DNA from: Thermoplasmata archaeon
GTDB lineage: Archaea; Thermoplasmatota; Thermoplasmata; UBA10834
NCBI GenBank assembly: GCA_020696365.1
Contig: JAEHCM010000001.1
Span: 354,894 to 418,893, forward strand
Length of the DNA: 64,000 nt
Direction of reading: 5' to 3'
This document shows positions 1 to 9,227 of the stretch, one piece after another (the first letter of the stretch is position 1; each line of letters opens with the position of its first letter). Under the pieces are notes generated by a model. That model saw only the letters and a list, made by a program, of their open reading frames with translations. It had not been told where the DNA came from and did no database searches. The position numbers and the translations under genes were made by a program.

Positions 1-754
1 CAGCGAAATCAACCGTGTACCAAGGGTCATCGCCGCCAATCTTTCCGACATACTTCTCTTGCACTTCATCATACACGGCTTTTCCGAGTTGTACGTCTAC
101 ACGATATTCCCCTGCTGGTGCTGCTGGGTACTCTTCTGGGTTATCGGGATCCTCTGCTGTATCCCACAGCATTCCGTATATCAGGCCCCCGTGCTTGTTC
201 ACTTCGCGACCCAGATCGCTGAAGATGACTCGGTCATACGCACCATCAGGAAGCCAGCCTGCTTCGAAAGTCCTCAAGTAGGCCCCCTCACCCTCAACCA
301 GGGTGACGGTCACACATATGTACGACACTGACACCATGCTCGTTTCACTGAGTCTATCGGAGTTCTCCAAGAGGTAGAGCTGCTGGCTCCAATACCACTC
401 CCCTTCCTCGTCCTGTGCCCAGAACTCAGGGTACGCCGTTTCGTAGTCCACTTCCTCGTTCATCGTCAGGTCAATAGTCCCTTCCTTAATGGCCATTGGG
501 TCAACTTCGAAGTCGGTCATGTCTATTATCATCATCTCGATCCTGACCAGACCGTCGGTTCTCCACTGCGGCGCGAACACCATATTGTCCGCGAAGTACA
601 CTGCGCACGATATCGGGCCGTCCCCGTCGGGCGTAGTGATTATCATGGGGTCGCCATCTTCATGGCCAGTGCCACCGGCGCTGACCAAGTGTGCCAAAGG
701 CAGGACCAACATGAATGCCCCAATAGCTACAACCGTTGCTTTCGTGTATCTCAT
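1..754 (-). CDS. Secreted protein of unknown function, cut by window edge
   Basis: The frame is open from an ATG at 754 down to base 1 (251 codons seen), so the C-terminus lies outside the window. The N-terminus is a clear signal peptide: MRYTK, a hydrophobic stretch to about residue 24, then a small-residue cleavage region (HLVSAGG). The mature part is acidic and rich in Tyr, Trp, Asp and Glu, has very few cysteines, and looks like an extracellular beta-rich domain. I do not recognise the family. It starts divergently from the gene remnant and MetE-like gene to its right. Confidence 0.75.
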   Translation of the reverse strand, partial: MRYTKATVVAIGAFMLVLPLAHLVSAGGTGHEDGDPMIITTPDGDGPISCAVYFADNMVFAPQWRTDGLVRIEMMIIDMTDFEVDPMAIKEGTIDLTMNEEVDYETAYPEFWAQDEEGEWYWSQQLYLLENSDRLSETSMVSVSYICVTVTLVEGEGAYLRTFEAGWLPDGAYDRVIFSDLGREVNKHGGLIYGMLWDTAEDPDNPEEYPAAPAGEYRVDVQLGKAVYDEVQEKYVGKIGGDDPWYTVDFA

Positions 755-1035
755 AATCTCTTTTCACTCCCCCATTCTTTTGTGTCATGCACCAAAGCGT
801 TCTGGCGCGAAGACCTTTCAATGCGCTCATACTAGAAAACATCTTGGTACAATCCTCGAAATATCGTCACAGTCAGTGCATCCGGGGATGCGCGCACATA
901 ACGAAGGTCGGATGACCCGATAAAGGTGCGGCCTCCTCCAGACCTGCACCCCACATGCTGAGGTGCGTTGGATGGCAGAATGAGAAACACCTGAAGGGGT
1001 CTGGGAAGAGACTTCACGACCACATCAGGTCTATC
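755..1035. other. Intergenic stretch, no gene recognised
   Basis: Several overlapping short frames exist here but none resembles a protein family or has a convincing start. The only recognisable sequence in the 755-1239 gap is the dtdA-like beginning at 1036-1143. A TATA-like GGCTTAAT at 1203-1210 serves the MetE-like gene. Confidence 0.4.
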
Positions 1036-1143
1036 GGCCGCCTCGGCGAACCGCCCGTCCCCCCTCCAGTTCCTCAGGTCGAGAAGTCGTTCCTTGATGT
1101 TCATGGTGGCGGTGTCTTCGGACGAGGTGACGACGAGCTTCAC
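1036..1143 (-). pseudogene. Remnant resembling the N-terminus of D-aminoacyl-tRNA deacylase (DtdA)
   Basis: A GTG at 1143 opens a frame beginning MKLVVTSSED followed by ATMNIKERLLDL. This resembles the first strand and the (A/S)-x-MNI segment at the start of archaeal DtdA proteins, which hydrolyse D-aminoacyl-tRNAs. After about 36 residues the resemblance stops, and the frame runs on to about 832 as sequence without family features. No DtdA core (His-rich loops, C-terminal domain) is visible in any frame. I read it as a decayed or truncated gene. The match is short and made by eye, so it could be coincidence. Confidence 0.35.
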
Positions 1144-1239
1144 GCATCCCCAAAGGACTTCGTCGGATAGCCCTTTTACGAACGCCCGCCACTGACCGAA
1201 AAGGCTTAATCGGGCGCACCCTTCTCAAACCGTTCGAAT

Positions 1240-2163
1240 ATGACCCGACTCAAGACCACCATCATAGGCAGTCTATACCGCTTCAGTGATGACCTCCACG
1301 GGTCCATCGACGAGGCGATAGCCTTCCAGAAGAGACACGGTCTGGACCTGATGACGGATGGCGAGCAGAGGACGGATATGGTGTCGTATTTCGCCGAATC
1401 GTTCTCTGGCCTCGGGGTCGAGTCCGGAGTCCCGGTCATAACCGGGAGGATCGCCCTGCAGGGGGCGGCGAACGACTTCTCCAAGGTGAAGGACCTCGCG
1501 TACATCCGCTCCAAATACCCGGACATGCCGATCAAGGTGGCCATCACCGGGCCTACGACGCTGGGCATGACCTGCGGCAGCAGGAAGATGGCGTCTCACT
1601 ACAGAGGCCTGCTCGATCCCGCCCTCTGCGAGGACATCGCATCGGCTCTCGCGCCGGTCGCGCGTGAGCTCGCGCGGCTCGGAGCGCATGTTCAGATAGA
1701 CGAGCCTTTCCTCTCGCAGGGATACCGCGACCTCGCGGAGCGGGTCGCGCTACTAGACGTGATCGCAGAAGGTCTCCCTTCCGAGAGGACCAGCGTCCAC
1801 GTGTGTGGGTTCATCGGCAGGTTCGGCGTGGTCGATTATCTGCTGAATCTTGAGAACGTGTCGGTTCTTAGCTTCGGGTTCGCCGGCAGGCAGGAGCGAG
1901 GGAATCTGAATTTCCTGAAGGGAGACGCGTTCCGCGATTCGGGCAAGCGCCTGGGGGCTGGATGCATCGCCGTCACGCCGCTCTCCGAGGCCGAGGTTGA
2001 TGACGCGGAGGCGGTGAAGGCGCTTCTGGAAGCCATCCTGGACCGGGTCGGCCCGGATTCCATCGCCTATGCTCACCCCGATTGTGGTCTGAGGGCAACC
2101 AGCAGACCCCTGGTGCCAATCATCCTCGACAACCTCCACGCCGGGGCCGATAAGTTCGTCTGA
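1240..2163 (+). CDS. MetE C-terminal-like (cobalamin-independent methionine synthase family) protein
   Basis: The 307-residue protein has the UROD/MetE TIM-barrel pattern of the zinc catalytic half of MetE and the short archaeal core methionine synthases, which methylate homocysteine. Visible zinc-ligand candidates are His187 and Cys189 (VHVCG) and Cys282 (HPDCGL). The barrel motif AITGPTTL (101-108) and QIDEP (152-156) also fit. The Glu that normally completes the zinc site should fall near 211-213, but the sequence there is SFG, so the site may be altered. The ATG at 1240 follows a TATA-like GGCTTAAT by about 30 bases. An MFS transporter follows after 27 bases, suggesting co-expression. The methyl donor cannot be told from sequence. 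Confidence 0.75.
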   Translation: MTRLKTTIIGSLYRFSDDLHGSIDEAIAFQKRHGLDLMTDGEQRTDMVSYFAESFSGLGVESGVPVITGRIALQGAANDFSKVKDLAYIRSKYPDMPIKVAITGPTTLGMTCGSRKMASHYRGLLDPALCEDIASALAPVARELARLGAHVQIDEPFLSQGYRDLAERVALLDVIAEGLPSERTSVHVCGFIGRFGVVDYLLNLENVSVLSFGFAGRQERGNLNFLKGDAFRDSGKRLGAGCIAVTPLSEAEVDDAEAVKALLEAILDRVGPDSIAYAHPDCGLRATSRPLVPIILDNLHAGADKFV

Positions 2164-2190
2164 CCGCGCTCCACGGGAGAGTGTACGGAA

Positions 2191-3489
2191 TTGAGCTCGA
2201 ACCTGCTGAGTGAGAGTGCGGCGAGGAAGAACGTCAACTACCTCGCCTCACTCGACTTCATCATCAGCCTGGGCTTCGGCCTCATATTTCCGCTGTTCCC
2301 AGTGTATGCGTCGAAGATGGGCGCGGGCGCCCTGGAGATCGGCATCATATTCTCATCCTTTGTCCTCACAAGGGCGATATTCTCAACGACCTTCGGGAAT
2401 CTGTCGGACAGGATCGGCAGGAAGAGGTTGATACTCATCGGCAGCTCGCTCTACGTCGTGTTCGCCGTGCTGTTCACAGTGCCTGAGACCTGGACCGGGC
2501 TCGTTCTGGTGAGAGGCTTCCAGGGCATGGCGAGCGCGATGGTGTGGCCGGTCAGCGAGGCGCTCGTGATCGACTCGACCCCTCCGAAGGAGAGGGGCGC
2601 GGCCATGGGGAAGATAGTCATGTCCTCGAACCTCGGCTTCGTGCTAGGACCGTTCATCGGGGGAGGGCTCGTCACTCTTGCCAAGTACTCCCTGGGGTTC
2701 TCAGAGATGGACGCCTACCGCTTCCCGTTCTACTTCACCGCGATTCTCGCGCTCTGCGGGACCATCCTTGTGTGGCGGTATGTCACTGACGCCAAGGCGC
2801 CGGAGCGCGTCAGGACGAAGCTGACATTCAGGCAGGTCTTCCGTCCCGATGGCGTGGACTCCGCGACCGTCAGGAACCTAAGGGTGCTGTATCTGAACGC
2901 CGCGATGGAGGGGTTCGCGTTCTCCAGCATAGGCCCGCTCATGGCCCTGTTCCTGATGGATAGATTCTTGCTCGGAGGAGAATCCATCTCCATCCTCGTG
3001 GGGATCGCCATGGGGCTCGGGGCGATCGTCGCGTTCCCTTCGGGAAAACTGTCGGACCGGTTGGGCAGGAAGAAGATATTCGTGATCGGCGGGACCGCGG
3101 CGTTCATCGCGACCATGCTGATCCCGACGACCTGGTCCCTCGCCGTCGTCGTGCTGCTCCTCGCCGCCCGCAGCATGGCGTTCCAGGTGTCGAGCCCTGC
3201 ATTGCGGGCAATGCAGGCGGACCTCGTTCCAGAGAACATGAGGGGAAGACTCATAGGTGTGCTGGAGTCGATGTCCAACTTCGGAGCGGTGATTGGAGCG
3301 CCGCTCGGCGGGATTCTCTATGACCGGTTCTTCGCCGCCGACCTGGGGCTCCCATCGGGGCTGGACGGCAGTATCGTACCGTTCGTCTTCTCGGGCCTGC
3401 TCGGACTGGCAGCGGTCACCCTTGTCCAACGCTACGTGCGTGAGCGGTCTCTGAGAGACCTCTCGGCAGAGGACGGTATCCAGGCATAA
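2191..3489 (+). CDS. Major facilitator superfamily transporter
   Basis: The 432-residue membrane protein has about twelve hydrophobic segments in two halves. The loop-2/3 motif A is present in the first half (GNLSDRIGRKR) and repeated in the second (GKLSDRLGRKK), as in drug or metabolite:proton transporters. The start is a TTG at 2191, 27 bases after the MetE-like gene, so the two are probably one transcript. The substrate cannot be told; the context makes a sulfur or methyl compound or an amino acid possible, which is only inference. Confidence 0.85.
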   Translation: MSSNLLSESAARKNVNYLASLDFIISLGFGLIFPLFPVYASKMGAGALEIGIIFSSFVLTRAIFSTTFGNLSDRIGRKRLILIGSSLYVVFAVLFTVPETWTGLVLVRGFQGMASAMVWPVSEALVIDSTPPKERGAAMGKIVMSSNLGFVLGPFIGGGLVTLAKYSLGFSEMDAYRFPFYFTAILALCGTILVWRYVTDAKAPERVRTKLTFRQVFRPDGVDSATVRNLRVLYLNAAMEGFAFSSIGPLMALFLMDRFLLGGESISILVGIAMGLGAIVAFPSGKLSDRLGRKKIFVIGGTAAFIATMLIPTTWSLAVVVLLLAARSMAFQVSSPALRAMQADLVPENMRGRLIGVLESMSNFGAVIGAPLGGILYDRFFAADLGLPSGLDGSIVPFVFSGLLGLAAVTLVQRYVRERSLRDLSAEDGIQA

Positions 3490-3522
3490 GCGACCGTGAC
3501 GACCGCTGCATGTGACAGTGGA

Positions 3523-3531
3523 TTTTAAATA
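3523..3531 (+). promoter_or_regulatory. TATA box of the STAND/TPR regulator
   Basis: TTTTAAATA lies with its centre about 29 bases before the ATG at 3556. This spacing predicts transcription beginning at or just before the start codon. Confidence 0.55.
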
Positions 3532-3555
3532 GACTAGCCCTTGTTCGTTCGAGTA

Positions 3556-5976
3556 ATGGGTGGCTCACTGACCGTATCGGAAAGGATCCTGTTCCATCTT
3601 CAATCGTTCACCAAGTACGAAGACAAGTTCGAAGTCCCCTACCATCTGACTCAGGACGGGATATCACAGTCCTGTGGGATCTCCCGGGCCCACGCGGCAA
3701 TAGAACTGAAGAAGCTCAAATCGTCCGGGCTCGTGGAGGAGCGTCTATCCCACGTGAGAAGGGGCAAGGCCCGGAGGAAGGTCTACCTTCTGTCGCACGA
3801 AGGGAAGTCGAAATCGTCTGCGATCCTTCAATACGTGCAGGAGAACGGTATCGACCCGGCCGTGGACCCGACGAAGGTGCATCCTGAGGCGTCCGCGGCC
3901 CGCAGAAAGTCCGCCATCAGGTCCACCCCGATGCCGACGGTCCGGTATTTCTTCGGCAGGGAGAAGGAACTGTCGGACCTCAGTGGCGCTCTCGAGGACC
4001 CCGCCCGGAAGCTCGTCGTGATCAGGGGCATACCCGGCATCGGGAAAACCACGCTGGCCGTGAAGCTGCTGTCCGAGGTGTCGGGCCATAGGGTGTTCTG
4101 GTATTCCGTCAGGCCGTGGGACACTCCTCGGAACATCGCTGAATCCATGGGCCGCTTCTTCTCCGAGAACGGCAGCAGGCGGTTGGATGCATATCTGGCC
4201 TCAGGAGGGTTCGAACTCGGTGAGATGAGCTTCCTCCTCAGGGAGCTCTTGGCCGAGAACGGACACATCTTCGCGTTCGATGACGCGGACGCGTCCGATG
4301 CGGTTCAAGAATTCCTCCAGATGTTCCGTCACAGCAGTGGTGCTGGCAAGATCCTCATGACGGTCGAGGGTGAGTCGGGACTGTACGAGAAGTCCGAGAT
4401 CGTGGCGAGCGGAGAGGCCTTCGAGTGTGAGCTAGGTGGGCTATCTCGGAGCGCGGCGTTGGAGTTGCTCAGAACTCGCGGCATAGGCGACGATGTGGGT
4501 AGGGAACTCGTCGATGTGGCGAACGGTCATCCGCTCTCGCTCGAGATGGTGACGAAGACCACCCCGAAGGAGGCCAGATGCCAGTTGTCCCGGTTCTTCG
4601 AGGAGAAGTTCTACAACGGGCTCTCCGAGGACCAGAAATCACTTCTCCAGCTCTCCTCGGTGTTTCAGAAGCCGTTTCCGGCTGAGGCCATCCCCCGCGG
4701 GTTCAGAGGCGTGCGGAAGGGGTCTATGTTGAGGGAGACTGAGCCCGGCAGGTTCGAGATCCATGCTTCTGTCCGCGATTTCGTCTATGGTCACATGGCT
4801 GCGGACGAACGGTCGAGATGGCACAGTGCGGCTGCGGACCATTACCTTAGGTCAGATGACCCCAACGAACGGCTGCTGCATCTGTTCAAGGCGAATCGGA
4901 CCCTCGAGGCGGAGATGCTGATCTCCCGGCTGGGAGAGTCGCTCATGGACAGCGGCAACGTGACGAGGCTTTGGCAGATACTGGAGCGCCACGATCCCGT
5001 CAAGCCTCGATACAGGCTCGACGTGCAGATCGCGAAGGCCCGGATCGCCGGGATGCTCGGAAGGTACGACGATGCATGGCGTCTGCTGGAGGAGGTATCG
5101 CAGGATGGGAATGACACTGCCAAGGCGGAGGCGCTCGTCGAGATGGGCAGGATCAGGAGCCGGCAGGGGACCTTCGAGGACGCCTCGAGGCTCTTCGACG
5201 AGGCGTTGACAAGGGCTGAACACATCCCCAACATACGGGCGAAGGCTCTCAGAGGTCTCGGAGTCGTGGAGTCGAGGATGGGGAACCCTGGCAGGGCCCA
5301 GGAGTTGCTCGAGAAGAGCGCTCAGGACTCCCTGTCCGCCATGGACAAGAAGGGTATGCTGAAGGCCCATCTCGAGCTGGGAAGCGTACTCATGGCCCAG
5401 GGAGAGTTCGAGAGTGCGGTGGAGCACTTCTCGAAGTGTGCGGCCGGGTTCGGGCCGGTCGACCTCGCCGGAACATATCTGAACCTGGGCGTTGCGTATT
5501 CTCACCTTGGGCAGCTGGGCGATGCCAGACAGCACCTCGAGAACGCTGCGAGGCTTTGCGAGGAGACGGGCCAGCCGAGGACCAGAGCTCAGGCTCATGT
5601 AGTCCTCTCTGAAGTGTTGATCAGGATGGGCGATCCCGCGTCAGCCCGCGAGCACTGCTTCGAGGCGCTAGAGGTCTTCTCCGAACTCGACGACCGACCT
5701 GGCGTCTCCGCGGCGTACGCGAACCTCGGTATGGTGGAACATCTGACTGGCAACGGCGGTGCGAGTGAGGAATACTACGCGGAGAGCATCAGCGCGTTGG
5801 ACGGCGTGGATGCTGTCCAGAGCGTTGCCGATAGCAAGCGGCATCTCGGCCAGATGCTGATGGAGTCTGGAGAACGGGATCGCGGTAGCGCTCTTATCGA
5901 GGAATCTACGAAGCTGACGAGGTCCGGGCCTGCAGGCGACCCCGCGGGTCTGGATGCGCGGCGTGGTCACACCTGA
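3556..5976 (+). CDS. Winged-helix STAND NTPase with TPR repeats
   Basis: The 806-residue protein starts with a winged-helix DNA-binding region (about 5-85). A FFGREKEL box (about 132-139) precedes an NB-ARC-like NTPase with Walker A GIPGIGKTT (about 158-166). A helical/winged segment follows, then repeated A/G/Y-rich helix pairs typical of TPR repeats (about 430-790). This is the layout of signal-transducing STAND ATPases of the MalT/AfsR kind, which bind a ligand or partner through the repeats and oligomerise with ATP. I chose the ATG at 3556 over an in-frame TTG at 3541 because the TATA box predicts a leaderless message there. The gene ends 10 bases inside the convergent pheS. The target is unknown. 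Confidence 0.8.
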   Translation: MGGSLTVSERILFHLQSFTKYEDKFEVPYHLTQDGISQSCGISRAHAAIELKKLKSSGLVEERLSHVRRGKARRKVYLLSHEGKSKSSAILQYVQENGIDPAVDPTKVHPEASAARRKSAIRSTPMPTVRYFFGREKELSDLSGALEDPARKLVVIRGIPGIGKTTLAVKLLSEVSGHRVFWYSVRPWDTPRNIAESMGRFFSENGSRRLDAYLASGGFELGEMSFLLRELLAENGHIFAFDDADASDAVQEFLQMFRHSSGAGKILMTVEGESGLYEKSEIVASGEAFECELGGLSRSAALELLRTRGIGDDVGRELVDVANGHPLSLEMVTKTTPKEARCQLSRFFEEKFYNGLSEDQKSLLQLSSVFQKPFPAEAIPRGFRGVRKGSMLRETEPGRFEIHASVRDFVYGHMAADERSRWHSAAADHYLRSDDPNERLLHLFKANRTLEAEMLISRLGESLMDSGNVTRLWQILERHDPVKPRYRLDVQIAKARIAGMLGRYDDAWRLLEEVSQDGNDTAKAEALVEMGRIRSRQGTFEDASRLFDEALTRAEHIPNIRAKALRGLGVVESRMGNPGRAQELLEKSAQDSLSAMDKKGMLKAHLELGSVLMAQGEFESAVEHFSKCAAGFGPVDLAGTYLNLGVAYSHLGQLGDARQHLENAARLCEETGQPRTRAQAHVVLSEVLIRMGDPASAREHCFEALEVFSELDDRPGVSAAYANLGMVEHLTGNGGASEEYYAESISALDGVDAVQSVADSKRHLGQMLMESGERDRGSALIEESTKLTRSGPAGDPAGLDARRGHT

Positions 5977-7496
5977 GGCATCTTCTTCAGCCAGTCGATG
6001 TCCGAGATGTAGATGTCTCTGATGTCTTTGAGCCCCCACACCGGCATGGCCAGCCTCTCAAGGCCGAACCCCCAGGCCAGCACGGGCTTGTGGACTCCTA
6101 GCGGCTCGGTGACCTCGGGCCTGAATATCCCCGCACCACCCAGCTCCATCCACTGTCCGTTGAAGAATATCTCGACATCGACCGAGGGTTCCGTATAGGG
6201 ATAGTACGACGGGCGGATGCGGATCTTTGGCACCCCCATCTTCTTGTAGAACTCCTTCAGGAGTGTGCAGAGCATGTCGAAGTTGGAATCTTCCTCGCAC
6301 ACTATGCCCTCTATCTGCATGAACTCCGGGATGTGCGTCGAATCCATCGCCTCGTTCCTGAACACCCTCCCTATCGAGAACACCTTGAAAGGCAGCTCGG
6401 GATCGGCTGCTATCCTGCGGATGGTGTTGACGGTCGTGTGCGTCCGCAGCAGAGTCTTCCTCGCCTCGTCCAGGCTCCACTTGTACTGCCATCCTAGCGA
6501 GCCGGTCTTCCAGCCGTTCTCGTGAACCTGTCTGACCACATCTACGAGTTCGGCGTCGTCCGACAGGTCGACCGTCTCCGGGTCGGATAGGTAGAAAGTG
6601 TCCTGCAACTCCCTCGCTGGATGGTCCTGGGCCGTGAACAGCACATCCATGTTCCAGAAGGCGTTCTCGAAGAAGTCTCCGGTTATCTCAGTGAATCCCA
6701 TCGTCAGGAAGGTTGTCCGAATCTTGTCTATGAGCAGCGTTATCGGGTGCTTCCTACCGCCATAGATCGTCGGGGCGAAGGCCTTCACGTCGTATCTCCT
6801 GATGTCGACATCACGCCATCTTCCTGACTGAATCAGCTCGGGCGATATCTGCCCCACCTCCTCCTTGATCTGCAGATCGAGGCCAGAGATGTCCGAACCT
6901 TTGTCTGTCAGGGTGATCGTCCTGCTGGTCACGAGCTTCTCGGATACGAAATCCTTACGCTGCATGAGTTGGGAGATAGTATCCTTGTTCACATCGGCCT
7001 CGAAGAGGTCCCCTTCCGCAAGCCTCCGGAGCAGCAGCTCGTCCTCCCCCTTCGCGTCGATTGCCTTCCTGCCCTCTTCCGTTATCCTGACGACAGTGTC
7101 CTTTCCATCCTTGGACAGCTCTCCCCAGCCCTTCTTCCGGATCCAGCCGATGGCGATCTGTATCTCGTCGGTACTGAACTTCCCCGTCTCCTTGAGGTCC
7201 GCGAGCGCCGCCTTCCCGTCGAAGTCCGAGATGATCGTCTCAACCACAACCTTCTCTGGGAGCGGCCTTTCAATCGCGTCCTTGTCTCTCAACGAGTATC
7301 TCTTCGTCACCGCTTCGTCGATTCTGACGAGTCCTTTGGCCTGCAGCCAAGAGGCTGCGTTCATGACCTCGACCAGCTGCTCCAGCCCAGCCCTCTCGAG
7401 TATATGTTCCGGGCTGCCGCTCCCGATGTCTTTGAGGGCTGCGAGCACCTTCTTCTCAAAATAGTTCAACTGACTGACGAGCTCGTTGTCGGTCAT
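5967..7496 (-). CDS. pheS: Phenylalanyl-tRNA synthetase alpha subunit
   Basis: This 509-residue protein is the archaeal/eukaryotic type of PheRS alpha, which with the beta subunit charges tRNA-Phe. The N-terminal half holds winged-helix tRNA-contacting domains. The C-terminal half is the class II core, with motif 2 (VFRNEAMDSTHIPEF) and motif 3 (GFGLERLAM). The ATG at 7496 begins MTDNELVSQL. The beta subunit gene is not in this window, so pheS and pheT appear unlinked. It overlaps the convergent regulator gene by 10 bases at the stop. Confidence 0.95.
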   Translation of the reverse strand: MTDNELVSQLNYFEKKVLAALKDIGSGSPEHILERAGLEQLVEVMNAASWLQAKGLVRIDEAVTKRYSLRDKDAIERPLPEKVVVETIISDFDGKAALADLKETGKFSTDEIQIAIGWIRKKGWGELSKDGKDTVVRITEEGRKAIDAKGEDELLLRRLAEGDLFEADVNKDTISQLMQRKDFVSEKLVTSRTITLTDKGSDISGLDLQIKEEVGQISPELIQSGRWRDVDIRRYDVKAFAPTIYGGRKHPITLLIDKIRTTFLTMGFTEITGDFFENAFWNMDVLFTAQDHPARELQDTFYLSDPETVDLSDDAELVDVVRQVHENGWKTGSLGWQYKWSLDEARKTLLRTHTTVNTIRRIAADPELPFKVFSIGRVFRNEAMDSTHIPEFMQIEGIVCEEDSNFDMLCTLLKEFYKKMGVPKIRIRPSYYPYTEPSVDVEIFFNGQWMELGGAGIFRPEVTEPLGVHKPVLAWGFGLERLAMPVWGLKDIRDIYISDIDWLKKMPQV

Positions 7497-7549
7497 GTCC
7501 AGGCCACATTGGACGTGCGGCTTATTTACTTTTTCCGTCTGGGTTGTAA

Positions 7550-7933
7550 TCAGTAGTCTATCTCGTCCACGGGCGGTTTGATGTCGTACACTGGCGACCC
7601 ATCATAAGCGTCCAGACCTTCGACGGTCACCGTGTTTCCTCTCACGCTTATCAGACGCGCCCGGGTGAGCCCCATCCTGTTCGGCCTCCTGGGAGACCTC
7701 GTCGCGAAGACCCCAACGAGCGGCCTCGTTGGGTCGTGCATCGGATGCACTCTCATCAGTACCTTCCGCTTGCGGTGAAAACCGAATATCACGAGTATGT
7801 GGTCGAACCGGTCGAGCTTGTACAACCCCTCCACATACTGGTCTTCGAGAACCAGCTTCGACCTCACCTTGCTCCAGTCGTCTATGTCACCTGCGACGCC
7901 GTTCGTCACGGTCGCTATTTGCTTGAGCTTCAA
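7550..7933 (-). CDS. TrmO/TsaA-family (UPF0066) tRNA modification protein
   Basis: The 127-residue protein carries the UPF0066 signature: GVFATRSPRRPN, then MGL, and near the C-terminus GLDAYDGSPVYDIKP. Bacterial TrmO uses S-adenosylmethionine to N6-methylate t6A37 in tRNA; archaeal members are less studied. The frame is open far upstream inside trpS. I chose TTG at 7933 because AAGGAG stands at 7942-7947 with an 8-base spacer and homology begins there (KLKQIATV). It lies 56 bases downstream of the trpS stop, so both probably share a transcript. Confidence 0.85.
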   Translation of the reverse strand: MKLKQIATVTNGVAGDIDDWSKVRSKLVLEDQYVEGLYKLDRFDHILVIFGFHRKRKVLMRVHPMHDPTRPLVGVFATRSPRRPNRMGLTRARLISVRGNTVTVEGLDAYDGSPVYDIKPPVDEIDY

Positions 7934-7989
7934 TGCAACCACTCCTTGCAGGGGGCGATTCGCGTGTGCGGTATTGAGCGTTTGGTCGT

Positions 7990-9108
7990 TCAATCGCGGA
8001 CGAAGAATTCGTCGAGCCGGTCCTTGGCCTTCTCCCGTGCGGCCTGATGCCTCTCCAGGAACTTCCAGATCTTCTCGAAGAGGAGCGCCTTGCACTCCCC
8101 GCACAGTATCTTGCCTGCCCTGCAGCTGGCATGCAGCTCCGCAAGCTTGGAGTCGTCCGGCTCGAAATGGTACAGGTTGTACTGATACACGGAACACACC
8201 TCGGGGTCTCCGCCGCTCTTCCGCTGCTCGTCGACCGAGACACGCCCTCCAGTGAAGGCGTTCATCACTTTCTTCTTCACGGTCTTCTCGTCATCGATCA
8301 TGAAGATGGTGTCGTTCGTTGTGGTGGAGGTGGACATCTTCTCTGAGCCCGTCAACGAGGGCATGAGCTTCGCGTGTATCAGGGCCGGCTTGTGGTATCC
8401 GAGGCCTTCCGCAATGTCCCGGGTCACCCTGAAGTGAGGGTCCTGGTCTATTCCACAGGGGATGAGGCACGGGACGTTCCTCCCCTGTTGCATCGACTCT
8501 AGGAAGCACGGGACGGTCTGAATGCTGGTGAAGAATATGCTGCCTATGTTGTTCGAGTTATCGAATCCGAACACCGCCCTGATCGTGGAGAAGTTGATCT
8601 TCTTTGCCGCCTTGATAGCCATGGGGTACATCGTTTTGATGTACTCGGTGTCAAGGAATATGTTGGTCAGCTTGGGATCGAATCCGAGTGCGATTATATC
8701 CAGCGCGTTGTCATAGCCCCAGCGTCTCGCGTCTTCGAGGCTGAGATGGTCGTAGAACATGAACTTCTCGTCGTCCGTCAGCTGGAACCACAGCTTCACC
8801 TTGAAGGTGTCCTGGAGATACTTCGTGAACATCCAAGGCATCGTGTGGCCTATGTGGATTGGGCCAGACGGTCCCCTGCCGGTGTATAGGGTGAAACCTG
8901 CCCCCTTCTCGTACTGGTCCAGTATCCAGTCGAAGTCCCTGTGTGAGTAGAATATGCCTCTCCTTATCATCGGGTGGAGGGGGCCGTGTCTCTCGAGTCG
9001 CTTCACAAGCGTCTCGTCAATCCTCTTCGTCCCGAATCGTTCGACGAGTTCGTCGTAGTCGATATCGCCGGTCACCTTGTACGGAGTGACCTCGAATCCA
9101 TCGTTCAT
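7990..9108 (-). CDS. trpS: Tryptophanyl-tRNA synthetase, archaeal type
   Basis: The 372-residue class I synthetase has the HIGH-like motif GPIHIGHTMPW and the KMSKS-like motif SEKMSTST; it charges tRNA-Trp. The long N-terminal part before the HIGH motif is as in archaeal and eukaryotic TrpRS. The ATG at 9108 directly follows an in-frame TTG at 9111; either could be used. A TATA-like GCATATAA on the minus strand at 9141-9148 lies about 37 bases upstream. Confidence 0.95.
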   Translation of the reverse strand: MNDGFEVTPYKVTGDIDYDELVERFGTKRIDETLVKRLERHGPLHPMIRRGIFYSHRDFDWILDQYEKGAGFTLYTGRGPSGPIHIGHTMPWMFTKYLQDTFKVKLWFQLTDDEKFMFYDHLSLEDARRWGYDNALDIIALGFDPKLTNIFLDTEYIKTMYPMAIKAAKKINFSTIRAVFGFDNSNNIGSIFFTSIQTVPCFLESMQQGRNVPCLIPCGIDQDPHFRVTRDIAEGLGYHKPALIHAKLMPSLTGSEKMSTSTTTNDTIFMIDDEKTVKKKVMNAFTGGRVSVDEQRKSGGDPEVCSVYQYNLYHFEPDDSKLAELHASCRAGKILCGECKALLFEKIWKFLERHQAAREKAKDRLDEFFVRD

Positions 9109-9140
9109 CAAGACCCTGTCCAGGGTTAAACGATTTCACA

Positions 9141-9182
9141 TTATATGCTTTCCTCTAGATGCTGCCATCGGAAAGATATAAG
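9141..9182. promoter_or_regulatory. Divergent promoter pair between trpS and a membrane-protein gene
   Basis: On the minus strand GCATATAA (9141-9148) faces trpS. On the plus strand GATATAAG (9175-9182) faces the gene at 9228, with a predicted leader of roughly 25 bases. The assignment is by sequence and spacing only. Confidence 0.4.
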
Positions 9183-9227
9183 ATGCAAGAGCAGCGTCTA
9201 GCACCCAGCCTTCGGAGGGGCTGACCC

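Noticed and set aside
4852..5598. A 248-codon minus-strand frame across the STAND/TPR gene
   Set aside because: It is a GC-rich shadow of the TPR region with no recognisable domain.
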